Notes: generated by a model from the letters alone, not told the origin. A stretch of 64,000 nucleotides of DNA from an uncultured Capnocytophaga sp. (GCF_937936315.1 NZ_CALGWU010000041.1:70938-134937); one strand, 5' to 3'. Positions 41,589 to 49,691 are shown, counted from the first letter of the stretch. Program-made: numbers and translations.

Positions 41589-42724
41589 ATCTTATACGCC
41601 TCATCGATATAGTCGTAGATGTCTTGAGGGTAGATAGTTTCTTCCGAGGGTTTGGAGGCAGTGTCGTGTCCTAAGCGCACAATGATAACATCATCCGTAA
41701 GATTGGCAATCACATATTGCCCTAAGTGTCCGCGCATCATAAAGAAGTGCATTCCTTTATAATCTAACAACCACCAGCCATAACCATACTGCGGACTCTC
41801 GGCAAAGCGCGGTTGTACTGAGGTGGCTACAAAAATGGAGTCTAACAACTGTTTGCCATTCCATTTGCCGTGGTCGCGATAGAGTTTCCCCAAACGAGCG
41901 AAATCACGTGCATTAGAGGCAATACAGCAATACGCTTTTTCCAATCCGCTCTCCTCGCTATCCAATTGCCAAAGCGCATCGCTCTCACAACCCATTGGTT
42001 GCCAAAGACTCTCGGTGAGGTATTGGGTAAGCGTTTTGCCCGTAGCTTTTTCTAAAACCATCCCTAAGAGGAAAGTATTCCCGCTGAGGTATTTAAACGA
42101 TTTGCCTGGGGATGACGTAATTTTTAAGTGCAACATCTTCTCGCGAAATTCCTTGTCAAAATAAGCGCGAGTAGTGATAGAGAAAGGGTTGTAGTACGAC
42201 TCGTCCCAATCGAGCCCCGATGCCATAGAAGAGAGGTCGCCTACTGTTAGCTGTGCCGCCAAACCTTCTTTGTATTCAGGAAAAAAATCACTCACTTTTT
42301 GGTCGAGGCTCTTGATATAGCCATCGGCAATAGCCCTACCCAAAAGTGCTGATACATAGCTCTTCGCCATAGAAAACGAATTGCTCATACTTTTAGAATT
42401 GTAGTTATCAAAATACTGTTCGTGCCAAATGCTATCCCCTTTGATGATGAGAAAAGCCACAGTGCCGTATTTTTGATGTGCATTTTGCAGTTCGGGGGTT
42501 TCGGGAGTTTTGTTGTAATCCAAAGAAATCGCCCAAGGTTGAGCGGCGGAACTTTTGGCAATCGTACGATTATCAAAATACGTATAATCATCGAGAAAAG
42601 TAGTGGTATGTCCTGTGCCATAGACCATTGCCACTGCTTTGAGAATATAGCCATAGCCAGTGAGGTAGAGCGTACCTATCACTAAACACAAGAAGCAAAG
42701 CAAACCTAATAAAAACTTTTTCAT
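41570..42724 (-). CDS. Serine hydrolase of the class C beta-lactamase-like family
   Basis: The 384-residue protein has an N-terminal hydrophobic segment (about residues 3-30) and the beta-lactamase/transpeptidase-like fold: Ser118-x-x-Lys121 (SMAK), a YYN-like second motif (DWDESYYNPF) and a C-terminal RGHLGQYV region in place of KTG. Such proteins are esterases, D-aminopeptidases or amide hydrolases; true beta-lactamase activity is unlikely. It is membrane anchored or exported. The last six codons lie in a heptanucleotide repeat, so the C-terminus may have been formed by repeat insertion. Confidence 0.85.
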   Translation of the reverse strand: MKKFLLGLLCFLCLVIGTLYLTGYGYILKAVAMVYGTGHTTTFLDDYTYFDNRTIAKSSAAQPWAISLDYNKTPETPELQNAHQKYGTVAFLIIKGDSIWHEQYFDNYNSKSMSNSFSMAKSYVSALLGRAIADGYIKSLDQKVSDFFPEYKEGLAAQLTVGDLSSMASGLDWDESYYNPFSITTRAYFDKEFREKMLHLKITSSPGKSFKYLSGNTFLLGMVLEKATGKTLTQYLTESLWQPMGCESDALWQLDSEESGLEKAYCCIASNARDFARLGKLYRDHGKWNGKQLLDSIFVATSVQPRFAESPQYGYGWWLLDYKGMHFFMMRGHLGQYVIANLTDDVIIVRLGHDTASKPSEETIYPQDIYDYIDEAYKMLGVRI

Positions 42725-42749
42725 AGAGAAGCATTTTTGTTACTGCCGA

Positions 42750-42780
42750 CAAAGATACTACATAATTAGCGAATTAGCAA
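42750..42780 (-). promoter_or_regulatory. Promoter of the serine hydrolase gene
   Basis: Minus-strand TTG (42778-42780), 20-nt spacer, TATCTTTG (42750-42757), inside a TTAGCGAATTAGCAAATTAGC repeat. Confidence 0.65.
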
Positions 42781-42804
42781 ATTAGCAAATTGATAAATTA
42801 TTCC

Positions 42805-42812
42805 TACCTTTG
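42805..42812 (+). promoter_or_regulatory. -7 element of the KS-like gene
   Basis: TACCTTTG on the plus strand, divergent from the serine hydrolase promoter across the same AT-rich repeat; no exact -33 TTG at 19-20 nt. Confidence 0.5.
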
Positions 42813-42857
42813 CCCACGAATAACAACTTTTCACTATTCACTTTTCACTATTCACTT

Positions 42858-43400
42858 ATGAAGACCTGCACTATAGAAAACAACACTATCACCCTAAACG
42901 GTTCAGTGCTTTTCACTGATAAAAGCGACTCATTTGCCGATTTCTCCAAAAAAGCCCTCAAAGCCCTGCAAATGGAGTATCCTAAATTCTTCAAAATGGA
43001 TAACCTCAGCAAGCTCGCTTTCTTAGCCGCCGAAGTACTCTTGCGCCCGTTTTCACAATCCGAGAAAAACGGTGTAGCCTTAGTATTTGCCAATCGTTCT
43101 GCCAGCCTTGATACCGACCGCAAACATCAGGCAACTATTGCCAACCCACAGGAATATTACCCCAGTCCAGCGGTATTTGTTTACACCCTACCCAACATCT
43201 GTTTAGGTGAAATAAGCATACGTCACCAACTGAAAACCGAAAACAGTTTTTTTGTATTCGATAGTTACGAAAAGGCACAACCCTTTTTAGAGCAATACAG
43301 CAACTCTCTTTTAGCGCAAGGCAAAGCCCAAAGTGTGCTTACAGCTTGGGTTGAATTCTTAGACGATGATTATAGGGCAATTTGCCAATTAGCAGATTAG
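42858..43400 (+). CDS. Beta-ketoacyl-synthase-like N-terminal domain protein
   Basis: The 180-residue protein, started at the ATG at 42858 (MKTCTIE), resembles the short ketoacyl-synt_2 proteins found in aryl polyene and flexirubin gene clusters: FFKMDNLSKLAFLAAEVLL, VALVFANRSASLDTDRKHQATI and PSPAVFVYTLPNICLGEISIRH. It is too short for a full thiolase fold and no catalytic Cys-His-His set is visible. It lies ahead of an ACP and a full KS, so it probably acts as a chain-length factor-like or regulatory partner. Confidence 0.75.
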   Translation: MKTCTIENNTITLNGSVLFTDKSDSFADFSKKALKALQMEYPKFFKMDNLSKLAFLAAEVLLRPFSQSEKNGVALVFANRSASLDTDRKHQATIANPQEYYPSPAVFVYTLPNICLGEISIRHQLKTENSFFVFDSYEKAQPFLEQYSNSLLAQGKAQSVLTAWVEFLDDDYRAICQLAD

Positions 43401-43405
43401 TGAAT

Positions 43406-43436
43406 TTGCTAATTTGCTAATTCTTCACTATCTTTG
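43406..43436 (+). promoter_or_regulatory. Promoter of the ACP-KS pair
   Basis: TTG (43406-43408), 20-nt spacer, TATCTTTG (43429-43436), starting 6 nt after the stop of the KS-like gene. Confidence 0.65.
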
Positions 43437-43461
43437 CCCCCTGATATTAATAACATTTATA

Positions 43462-43719
43462 ATGGACGCACTTATTTTAGAACTCAAGAACAAAATTATT
43501 GAAGTACTCAACTTAGAAGAAGTAACCCCCGAGGATATCGATGAAAACGAGCCCCTCTTCGGCACTGGCTTAGCCCTCGACTCTATCGATGCTCTTGAAC
43601 TTATCGTACTACTCGACAAAAATTATGGTATCCGCTTAGACGACCCTAAAAAAGGAAAAGAAATCTTCCAATCGGTGAAAACAATGGCTGATTATATCAC
43701 CGCTCACCGCACCAAATAA
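43462..43719 (+). CDS. Acyl carrier protein (specialized)
   Basis: The 85-residue acidic protein has the phosphopantetheine site GTGLALDSIDALEL, with Ser near residue 39, preceded by EEVTPEDIDENEPLF. The start is the ATG at 43462; the longer frame overlaps the promoter. The DSID form, rather than DSLD, is common in ACPs of aryl polyene and related type II clusters and less so in housekeeping AcpP. It ends 2 nt before the KS gene. Confidence 0.92.
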   Translation: MDALILELKNKIIEVLNLEEVTPEDIDENEPLFGTGLALDSIDALELIVLLDKNYGIRLDDPKKGKEIFQSVKTMADYITAHRTK

Positions 43720-43721
43720 CA

Positions 43722-44918
43722 ATGCCAAAAAAAATAGTCATCACGGGAATGGGAATTAACTCTTCGATAGGTAACACTGTCGGAGAGAATTTTTATGCCC
43801 TTACCCATCGCCAAGCTGGTATCAGCAGGATTGAAAATGTAGCAACCATTCACGCTGATCACATCAAAGTAGGCGAAATCAAACGCACTAATAATGAGCT
43901 TATTACCGCTTTGGGATTACCCGAAGTAAACGCCTATTCGCGCACCTCTCTCTTGGGGATTATTGCCATACAGGAAGCTATTGCTAACGCAAAACTGACT
44001 TCAAAAGACCTCTCACACAGCGGACTTATTATGGCTTCTACGGTGGGGGGTATGGATATGACCGAAAACTATTTCTTCCGCTATGCCGATGAAGAACCCC
44101 TGCGACGCTATATCACTACTCACAACATAGGCGAGGTAACTCACCAAATCGCCGATTACGTAGGCATAAAAGGCGTTGTAACCAGCGTGAGCACTGCCTG
44201 CTCTTCTTCAGCAAATGCTATAATGACGGCTATCAACCTATTACGCACTGGCAGAGCTAATTGCCTCATTGCTGGTGGCGCCGATGCCCTTTCTAAATTC
44301 ACTATCAACGGCTTCAATACCCTGATGATTCTCTCGGATACCGACTGCACGCCTTTCGACCAACATCGCAAGGGTTTAAACTTAGGAGAAGCTGGGGCTT
44401 TTTTGGTATTAGAAACTGAAGAAAATGCGCTACAACGCGGGGCTACTATATTAGCAGAAATCAAAGGATGGGGCAATGCCAATGATGCTTATCACCAAAC
44501 AGCCTCCTCCGCCGATGGTGAAGGTGCGTTTTTAGCAATGCAAAAAGCCCTACAAATAGCAGGATTAACCCCCGCAGATATCGATTATATCAATGCGCAC
44601 GGAACGGCTACCGTAAACAACGATCTCTCCGAAAGTCGTGCCTTAATGCGTATCTTTGGTGAGCACACCCCCGATTTTAGTTCTACCAAAGCCTTTACGG
44701 GGCATACTTTGGCAGTAGCTTCGGCAGTAGAAGCGGTATTTAGTGTATTAGCCTTACAACACGGGGTGGTATTCCCTAACCTCAACTTCAGCACTCCAAT
44801 GGAAGAAGTGCCTATCCGCCCGCAAACCGAACTGAAATACAAACCTATACAGCACGTGCTTTCCAACTCCTTTGGCTTTGGAGGCAACTGCTCAACGCTT
44901 ATTTTAGGTAAGAGGTAA
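43722..44918 (+). CDS. Beta-ketoacyl-ACP synthase (FabF-like)
   Basis: The 398-residue condensing enzyme has the full active site: Cys160 (STACSSS), His303 (NAHGTAT), and Lys333/His338 (KAFTGHTL), plus the C-terminal NSFGFGGNCSTLIL. It elongates acyl-ACP by Claisen condensation. It follows the specialized ACP at once, so the two should work together, with the KS-like protein. The other genes needed for a polyene or fatty acid (ketoreductase, dehydratase, ligase) are not in the window, so the product is unknown. Confidence 0.93.
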   Translation: MPKKIVITGMGINSSIGNTVGENFYALTHRQAGISRIENVATIHADHIKVGEIKRTNNELITALGLPEVNAYSRTSLLGIIAIQEAIANAKLTSKDLSHSGLIMASTVGGMDMTENYFFRYADEEPLRRYITTHNIGEVTHQIADYVGIKGVVTSVSTACSSSANAIMTAINLLRTGRANCLIAGGADALSKFTINGFNTLMILSDTDCTPFDQHRKGLNLGEAGAFLVLETEENALQRGATILAEIKGWGNANDAYHQTASSADGEGAFLAMQKALQIAGLTPADIDYINAHGTATVNNDLSESRALMRIFGEHTPDFSSTKAFTGHTLAVASAVEAVFSVLALQHGVVFPNLNFSTPMEEVPIRPQTELKYKPIQHVLSNSFGFGGNCSTLILGKR

Positions 44919-45045
44919 AAGATAAGAATTAAGTAGAGTGAAAACAGGGAAATATATGACTGAACTAAGAAAAAAAACAATAGTTTGGTGCAGTAATTAT
45001 TCTTTGTTTTTACTTCTGTTAAAAAAGTTAAACTTTATTAATTAT

Positions 45046-45076
45046 TTGGTTGTTAGGTTCTTATTATATAGGTTTG
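45046..45076 (+). promoter_or_regulatory. Promoter of the small membrane protein gene
   Basis: TTG (45046-45048), 20-nt spacer, TAGGTTTG (45069-45076). Confidence 0.55.
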
Positions 45077-45101
45077 TACTCTAATCTTAAAAAATCATAT
45101 T

Positions 45102-45536
45102 ATGAAACAGGCTCTTAAAAACAACTTGATAGTCGTATCGCTTTACATTTTAGCGGGATTTATCTTCAACGGATACCTACCTTATATGTTGGTTGTATTC
45201 CTGATACTATCGGCAACCGTTTCTTACTTTTTGTTCAGAAGAAAAAGTAAAGAAGAAACCCGCAAGGGATTATTGCTTATGCACGTTCCTTTTCTGTTAA
45301 TTTTAATGGTAGCTGCTTTGTTTCTCAACAATATAAGGGTAGTACTTCCTTATTTGCTTTTTGTACCTGCTGTTGTATATTTGGTGTATTGTGCTATATT
45401 TTCAGAAAGAAAAGTGCTGTTTTTTGCAGGAATCATAGCCTTATCTGTTATTAGCGTAGCTACCTACAACGGAATTTCAGGGACAAATGAAATATTTGAT
45501 GTAAGCTACTACTCGAGATTCATTACACAAAAATAA
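45102..45536 (+). CDS. Small polytopic membrane protein of unknown function
   Basis: The 144-residue protein has about five hydrophobic segments (residues 9-25, 27-45, 60-75, 80-98 and 105-122) and a short polar C-terminus (NEIFDVSYYSRFITQK). A basic loop RRKSKEETRKG near residue 48 should face the cytoplasm. I recognise no family. It has its own promoter and a strong terminator, so it is a separate unit. Confidence 0.7.
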   Translation: MKQALKNNLIVVSLYILAGFIFNGYLPYMLVVFLILSATVSYFLFRRKSKEETRKGLLLMHVPFLLILMVAALFLNNIRVVLPYLLFVPAVVYLVYCAIFSERKVLFFAGIIALSVISVATYNGISGTNEIFDVSYYSRFITQK

Positions 45537-45544
45537 AATTAAGA

Positions 45545-45579
45545 AAAAACCCGATTTTTTTACCTAAAATCGGGTTTTT
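45545..45579 (+). terminator. Intrinsic terminator after the membrane protein gene
   Basis: AAAACCCGATTTT/AAAATCGGGTTTT hairpin with a T-tail. Confidence 0.88.
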
Positions 45580-45628
45580 CTATTGCTTATAAGGGGAGAA
45601 TCCAAAAAAAAAATGGTTATTAGATTAC

Positions 45629-45672
45629 AAAACCTATCCCCTGATACCTGACACCTATTACCTGACACCTGA
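45629..45672 (+). repeat. Heptanucleotide repeat leader of rnhB
   Basis: CCTATCC CCTGATA CCTGACA CCTATTA CCTGACA CCTGATT runs directly into the rnhB ATG at 45675. Confidence 0.78.
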
Positions 45673-45674
45673 TT

Positions 45675-46271
45675 ATGTTACAATTATTCTATCATTCTTC
45701 ATTAGAAGCGGGTACTGACGAGGCGGGACGCGGTTGTTTGGCGGGTCCTGTAACGGCTGCCGCTGTGATATTGCCCCCCGACTTCAAAAATGAGCTCCTC
45801 ACCGACTCTAAACAACTCACCGAAAAGCAGCGCAACCTCTTGCGACCTATCATCGAGCGCGAGGCGGTAGCTTATGCTGTTTGTCACGTACTCCCTGCCG
45901 AAATAGACGAGCTGAACATCCTCCGCGCTTCTATCACGGCTATGCACCGCGCTATTGCGCAGCTATCCCCTACCCCCGAATTTATTGCAGTAGACGGCAA
46001 TAAGTTTGTACCTTACCAGAAAATTCCTTATGCTTGTGTGGTGAAAGGCGACGGCAAAATACAAACCATCGCAGCGGCTTCGATACTTGCGAAAACCTAC
46101 CGCGATGCCTATATGGAAGACCTTGCCCTGCAGTTCCCTGAGTACCATTGGCAGCAAAACAAAGGCTATCCCACTCCCGAACACCGCAAAGCTATCGCCG
46201 AACACGGCGCTACTGAGCACCACCGCAAAACATTTCAGTTACTGCCTGTGGAACAGTTGAGTTTGTTTTAG
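45675..46271 (+). CDS. rnhB: Ribonuclease HII
   Basis: RNase HII cuts RNA in RNA-DNA hybrids and at single misinserted ribonucleotides. The 198-residue protein has the active-site signature [13 protein letters not shown] (first Asp and Glu), FIAVDGNKF (Asp) and [13 protein letters not shown] (Asp in the last helix). Length is normal. A heptanucleotide repeat lies directly upstream of the ATG in place of any ribosome-binding site. A short terminator hairpin follows. Confidence 0.96.
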   Translation: MLQLFYHSSLEAGTDEAGRGCLAGPVTAAAVILPPDFKNELLTDSKQLTEKQRNLLRPIIEREAVAYAVCHVLPAEIDELNILRASITAMHRAIAQLSPTPEFIAVDGNKFVPYQKIPYACVVKGDGKIQTIAAASILAKTYRDAYMEDLALQFPEYHWQQNKGYPTPEHRKAIAEHGATEHHRKTFQLLPVEQLSLF

Positions 46272-46282
46272 GGGAGATAGAA

Positions 46283-46310
46283 AAAGCCAGCTAGGGAGCT
46301 GGCTTTGTTG
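46283..46310. terminator. Hairpin terminator between rnhB and the specificity subunit gene
   Basis: AAAGCCAGCT-AGGG-AGCTGGCTTT followed by GTTGT; works from either side. Confidence 0.8.
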
Positions 46311-46327
46311 TATTTGTATGGGGAGGA

Positions 46328-47440
46328 TTAGGTATTGATGATTTCTTGGGTGGCTTGTATTTTCTTTTCGGCATAGAGGACGACTTCTTTGATGACTAAT
46401 TTCTCAATGGCACTGATGTAGGTGTTCATAAAGTCGTAATCGGGGGTACCTTTTTTGGTGGGGAGCATTACAATATCTTCTTGAATTTTCTTGTTTGAAA
46501 TAGAATTTCCCCACGTGTATAAAGGTTTTAAACTTTTATACAAACAAGCTACCATAAATAATTGCTTTTTTTTCTCACCCCCTTTACCATCTTTTATATA
46601 TAAAGCTAAATTATGGCTATCATTAGAGAAATAGTCCTGCTCTTGATAGGAAATGACTAAGGTTTTCCCTCCTATGAAGATAGAGTTTCCTTTGTCTATC
46701 ATATCCTTGTTATATTCTATATAAGAAGCAACAGAGTTATTACTTTGAGAAGCACTTAAGTAAGGAATTTCTCCACTATCAGGGGTAATCCAAGCACTTA
46801 AAATATTATTGGTATTTTTTACATTGAAAATATCTACTATCTTATACTCTTTCCACTCTACTTTATCTAAGCTGTTTAGGGTTTCTTCTTCTTCCTCAGT
46901 AAGGGTGTAGTCTTTAAGCCCTGTAACGGCTAAATAAGCTTCCAGCTCTGTCTTACGCTGAACTTCTAACTCAACTACACGCTGAGCTTCCAGCTCAGCT
47001 ATAAAGTTTTCCATAAAGGCGAAATCTATGTTGCCGTCTTTAGTGGGGAGGGAGATTTTTTCTTTTTTCACTTTTTCCCAACCTGCTTTGTTTTCGTATC
47101 CAAACTTTGATTTTATAGATTTTTGAATAGTTGTACTAAAAAAGTATAGTAATCTTTGGGTAACAGAAAATAAAGGTTTAACTAGATAAGCGTTATATAG
47201 AACTCCTGTCTTTTGAGGTTGAGGATATACGTTCCCTGTAGAAACAGCACCATCATTGACTATATCAATAGTCATTTCTGTGCTTTCAAAATCAGAGCTT
47301 CTTCCATAGTACATTATACCATTATTACCATCTTTTGCATTTATAAGAGGTAAATCAAATTCTGCTGTTTGTTCTTTTGAAACATCTTTTTCCTTGTCAA
47401 ATTTATTTTTAAGAAACCTAAGGTTCAACTTTTCGAACAA
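46328..47440 (-). CDS. Specificity (S) subunit of a BcgI-like restriction-modification system, in the -1 frame of the RM gene
   Basis: The protein has two target-recognition halves, each opening with the same type of block: KWAEFLIGDLFEKL (upstream of the marked start) and EWKEYKIVDIFNV (mid-protein), and each followed by a helix-rich spacer (FMENFIAELEAQRVVELEVQRKTELEAYL and FMNTYISAIEKL). It would read the bipartite DNA target. The only usual start codon is TTG at 47440, inside the first block, giving 370 residues. The frame is open further to 47503, adding 21 residues that complete that block, but there is no ATG, GTG or TTG there. Access by -1 frameshift from the RM gene is the best explanation. 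Confidence 0.85.
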   Translation of the reverse strand: MFEKLNLRFLKNKFDKEKDVSKEQTAEFDLPLINAKDGNNGIMYYGRSSDFESTEMTIDIVNDGAVSTGNVYPQPQKTGVLYNAYLVKPLFSVTQRLLYFFSTTIQKSIKSKFGYENKAGWEKVKKEKISLPTKDGNIDFAFMENFIAELEAQRVVELEVQRKTELEAYLAVTGLKDYTLTEEEEETLNSLDKVEWKEYKIVDIFNVKNTNNILSAWITPDSGEIPYLSASQSNNSVASYIEYNKDMIDKGNSIFIGGKTLVISYQEQDYFSNDSHNLALYIKDGKGGEKKKQLFMVACLYKSLKPLYTWGNSISNKKIQEDIVMLPTKKGTPDYDFMNTYISAIEKLVIKEVVLYAEKKIQATQEIINT

Positions 47441-47459
47441 ATCTCCAATTAGAAATTCT

Positions 47460-47509
47460 GCCCACTTAACTGTTTGGAGTTTTTGTGTTAAGTGGGCGTC
47501 TATTTTCCC
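47460..47509 (-). promoter_or_regulatory. Putative -1 programmed ribosomal frameshift signal
   Basis: On the minus strand the heptamer GGGAAAA (47509-47503, read G GGA AAA in the RM frame) is followed immediately by the RM stop TAG (47502-47500). After a 5-nt spacer (47502-47498) a perfect 11-bp stem GCCCACTTAAC/GTTAAGTGGGC encloses a 16-nt loop (47486-47471). A -1 slip bypasses the stop and continues ATA GAC GCC CAC into the S subunit. This has all three parts of a canonical frameshift site: slippery XXXYYYZ, short spacer, strong stem-loop. Confidence 0.75.
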
Positions 47510-49521
47510 AAATGTTCATCGGGGGTGTTTTGTGTTTTTAGCAGGTTGGTCACTTCCCAAGCGAGGTAGTCGGCGACGGTTTTTTTGAAGTCGGCGAGGG
47601 TGGGGATGGTGTCGGGGGTTTGGTGTTTTTCAAAGTTCCAATCGTTTCCTTCGGGGGTAATGAAGTCTTCTATATAGGCTTTTTTGAGGTTCCAAAGGGT
47701 ATTATCGACTTGGGCGCGGTGTCCTGCTTTGTATATTTTGATGATGTCTTGATAGCGCTGTGTGGGGTTGTCTTTTTCTAAAATACCTCGTTTGGTGCGC
47801 TTGTGCCCATCTTCTCTAAAATCGATAAACTTAACGATTTTTTCGTAGTCGTGAGGGGTGTGTGCTTTGAAGATGTAGATGGAGGTTTGTACTCCTGCCA
47901 TTGGCATAAAGAGGTCGACGGGCATTTTGATAGAGGCGAGGAGGGTGTGCTTTTTGAGGATTTCTCGGGCTGTTTTTATGGCTTCTCCGCTTCCTGCGCT
48001 GTCTTGAATGATGATGGCGCCTAAGCCGTCTTTTTGCATTTTATCTAATCCGTAGGCAATAAAGGGGAGTCCTTTTTCTTCAAAAGAGAAAGGGGGGTTG
48101 AGCAGTACTCTATCGGCATTGAAGTCGGTAAAGAGGTGTTCGGGGCGGTTGAAGGCAGAGCCTTTTTCTATTCGGCTTGATCCGTCGCCACGGAGGATCA
48201 TATTGGTGGTGGCGAGCGTATACATTTCAGCATTAAGCTCAATACCGAGTAGGTTGTTTTTTTTGAGGTGGTTTATTTTTTCTTGGGCTTTGGTGGTATT
48301 TTTTCCGAATTGAGTATTTACGTTTTCGATCATTAGCTCCATTGCGGATACGAGGAATCCGGCGGAGCCTGTGGCTAAGTCCATCACTTTGTTCTCGCTA
48401 GTGATATTGAGTATTTGTGCCATCATTTTGGTGATGTAGGGGGGTGTTAGGACGATGCCTAATTCTTTGCCATCACCTAATGCGTATTTTAGGAATTCGG
48501 AATACATTTCGCCCATAATATCGATATGCCCTCCTAATCCATCGATAGATTTGAAGATGTATTCGTAGATGAAGGTGAAGACTTGTTTGCTAACGGAGGC
48601 TTTACCGTTTATAAATTCGGCTACTTCTTTGTGGCAGTTGGTCAACTCATCGCGTTGAGCGTCTTTGGATATTTCGCCAAAGGAGGCGAGCATTAGGTTT
48701 TTCTTTTCTTCGGGTATTTGGCGTACATCGAGGAAGGCTTTTATTTGGTCTACGATTTTTTTACCGTCTCTTTTGGTGGCAGTTTGTGAACCTTGTAGGT
48801 CATCCGGGGTTAAGCCGTATTCTTTATTGCCATTGAGGTCTTCAATATCCTGCATAGAAAGGAGCATTCCTGATACATAGAGTACGCGTTGGGGTGCGGT
48901 TATGTTATGGCTATGCATTAGTTTGTTTAACTTTTTGGCATACCATTGTAGGGTGGCTTGGCTTTCAATGAGGATTTGGTGTTTTTCTTCTTCGCTGAGG
49001 ACAGCTTCTTTGTAGAATGCTTGGAAAGAGGCTTTATTTTCTAAGAAGTCGAGTTCTTTGACGGTTTCAAGTTCTTTATAGGCGTTTTTGGCGGATCCGA
49101 ATACGTAGTAGACTTTTATTTCTACATTTTGCTGGCTATCTCCGGCGATACCTATGGCGATTACTTCGGTATATTTGGCACTTGCAATCATATTGAAAGC
49201 GTAGTGCAGGGCGCCATTTACGGCGTATTGGCTAATGGATTTATCATCGAACTTTACTCCGTCTTTGTTTTGGGCGATGAGTTTGGAGTGGTTCAATTTA
49301 TCTTCGATGATGATGGGGAGGTTATATTTTTCGATATGGAAATCGGGGATTCCGAAATTGGTTTTATTCTTGGTTTTAGCAGAACCTTTTAGGGCTTCTT
49401 TTAGGTAGTCGCTCATAGAGGTTTCTTCATTCCAATCGGTATGTTTTTTTAGGTTTAGGCTATTGAGTTTTTCTTTTACCCAATCGTTTACATCATTTTC
49501 TAAAGTCCATTTACTTTTCAT
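47500..49521 (-). CDS. BcgI-like restriction-modification subunit: PD-(D/E)XK nuclease fused to N6-adenine methyltransferase
   Basis: The 673-residue protein joins two activities. The N-terminus has a PD-(D/E)XK nuclease motif: Pro59-Asp60 (GIPDFHI) and Glu73-x-Lys75 (IIEDK). The rest is a gamma-class N6-adenine methyltransferase with motif X region GIVLTPPYITKMM, motif I DLATGSAGFL (381-390) and motif IV NPPF (475-478). This domain order and size fit the A subunit of BcgI-like type IIB enzymes, which cut on both sides of a bipartite target with a separate B (specificity) subunit. The start is the ATG at 49521; the TTG further out overlaps the -7 box. The stop lies in a frameshift-like signal leading into the S frame. 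Confidence 0.88.
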   Translation of the reverse strand: MKSKWTLENDVNDWVKEKLNSLNLKKHTDWNEETSMSDYLKEALKGSAKTKNKTNFGIPDFHIEKYNLPIIIEDKLNHSKLIAQNKDGVKFDDKSISQYAVNGALHYAFNMIASAKYTEVIAIGIAGDSQQNVEIKVYYVFGSAKNAYKELETVKELDFLENKASFQAFYKEAVLSEEEKHQILIESQATLQWYAKKLNKLMHSHNITAPQRVLYVSGMLLSMQDIEDLNGNKEYGLTPDDLQGSQTATKRDGKKIVDQIKAFLDVRQIPEEKKNLMLASFGEISKDAQRDELTNCHKEVAEFINGKASVSKQVFTFIYEYIFKSIDGLGGHIDIMGEMYSEFLKYALGDGKELGIVLTPPYITKMMAQILNITSENKVMDLATGSAGFLVSAMELMIENVNTQFGKNTTKAQEKINHLKKNNLLGIELNAEMYTLATTNMILRGDGSSRIEKGSAFNRPEHLFTDFNADRVLLNPPFSFEEKGLPFIAYGLDKMQKDGLGAIIIQDSAGSGEAIKTAREILKKHTLLASIKMPVDLFMPMAGVQTSIYIFKAHTPHDYEKIVKFIDFREDGHKRTKRGILEKDNPTQRYQDIIKIYKAGHRAQVDNTLWNLKKAYIEDFITPEGNDWNFEKHQTPDTIPTLADFKKTVADYLAWEVTNLLKTQNTPDEHLGK

Positions 49522-49542
49522 AAGTTGTATTTCTTGAGGGGA

Positions 49543-49550
49543 CAAAGGTA
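49543..49550 (-). promoter_or_regulatory. -7 element of the RM gene
   Basis: Minus-strand TACCTTTG, 21 nt before the ATG; no exact TTG at -33. Transcription would begin about 15 nt before the start codon. Confidence 0.5.
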
Positions 49551-49631
49551 GGGATAATTTGCAAATTAGCTAATTAACTTATTTGTTAATTTTCTAATTA
49601 GCTCATTGTTTTGATGATTTGGTAGAAATTA

Positions 49632-49641
49632 GGGGGGGGGG
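49632..49641. repeat. G10 homopolymer between serS and the RM gene
   Basis: Ten G in a row in an AT-rich gap, about 80 bp upstream of the RM -7 box. Tracts of this length are prone to slipped-strand change. Confidence 0.85.
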
Positions 49642-49661
49642 AATTGGTAAATTGGTAAATA

Positions 49662-49691
49662 CAAAAAAGCCTCTTCGCTTGGAAGAGGCTT
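49662..49691 (-). terminator. Intrinsic terminator of serS
   Basis: Minus-strand GCCTCTTCC-AAGC-GAAGAGGC followed by TTTTTT; it separates serS from the RM gene. Confidence 0.88.

Noticed and set aside
41570..42724. Antibiotic-inactivating class C beta-lactamase
   Set aside because: SxxK is present but the KTG motif is not in its usual form and the family is wide; resistance cannot be claimed.
47460..47497. The perfect 11-bp hairpin as a transcription terminator of the RM gene
   Set aside because: There is no T-run after the stem on the RM strand (the sequence goes on AGAATTTC), and the S frame is open straight through it; a frameshift stimulator fits better.
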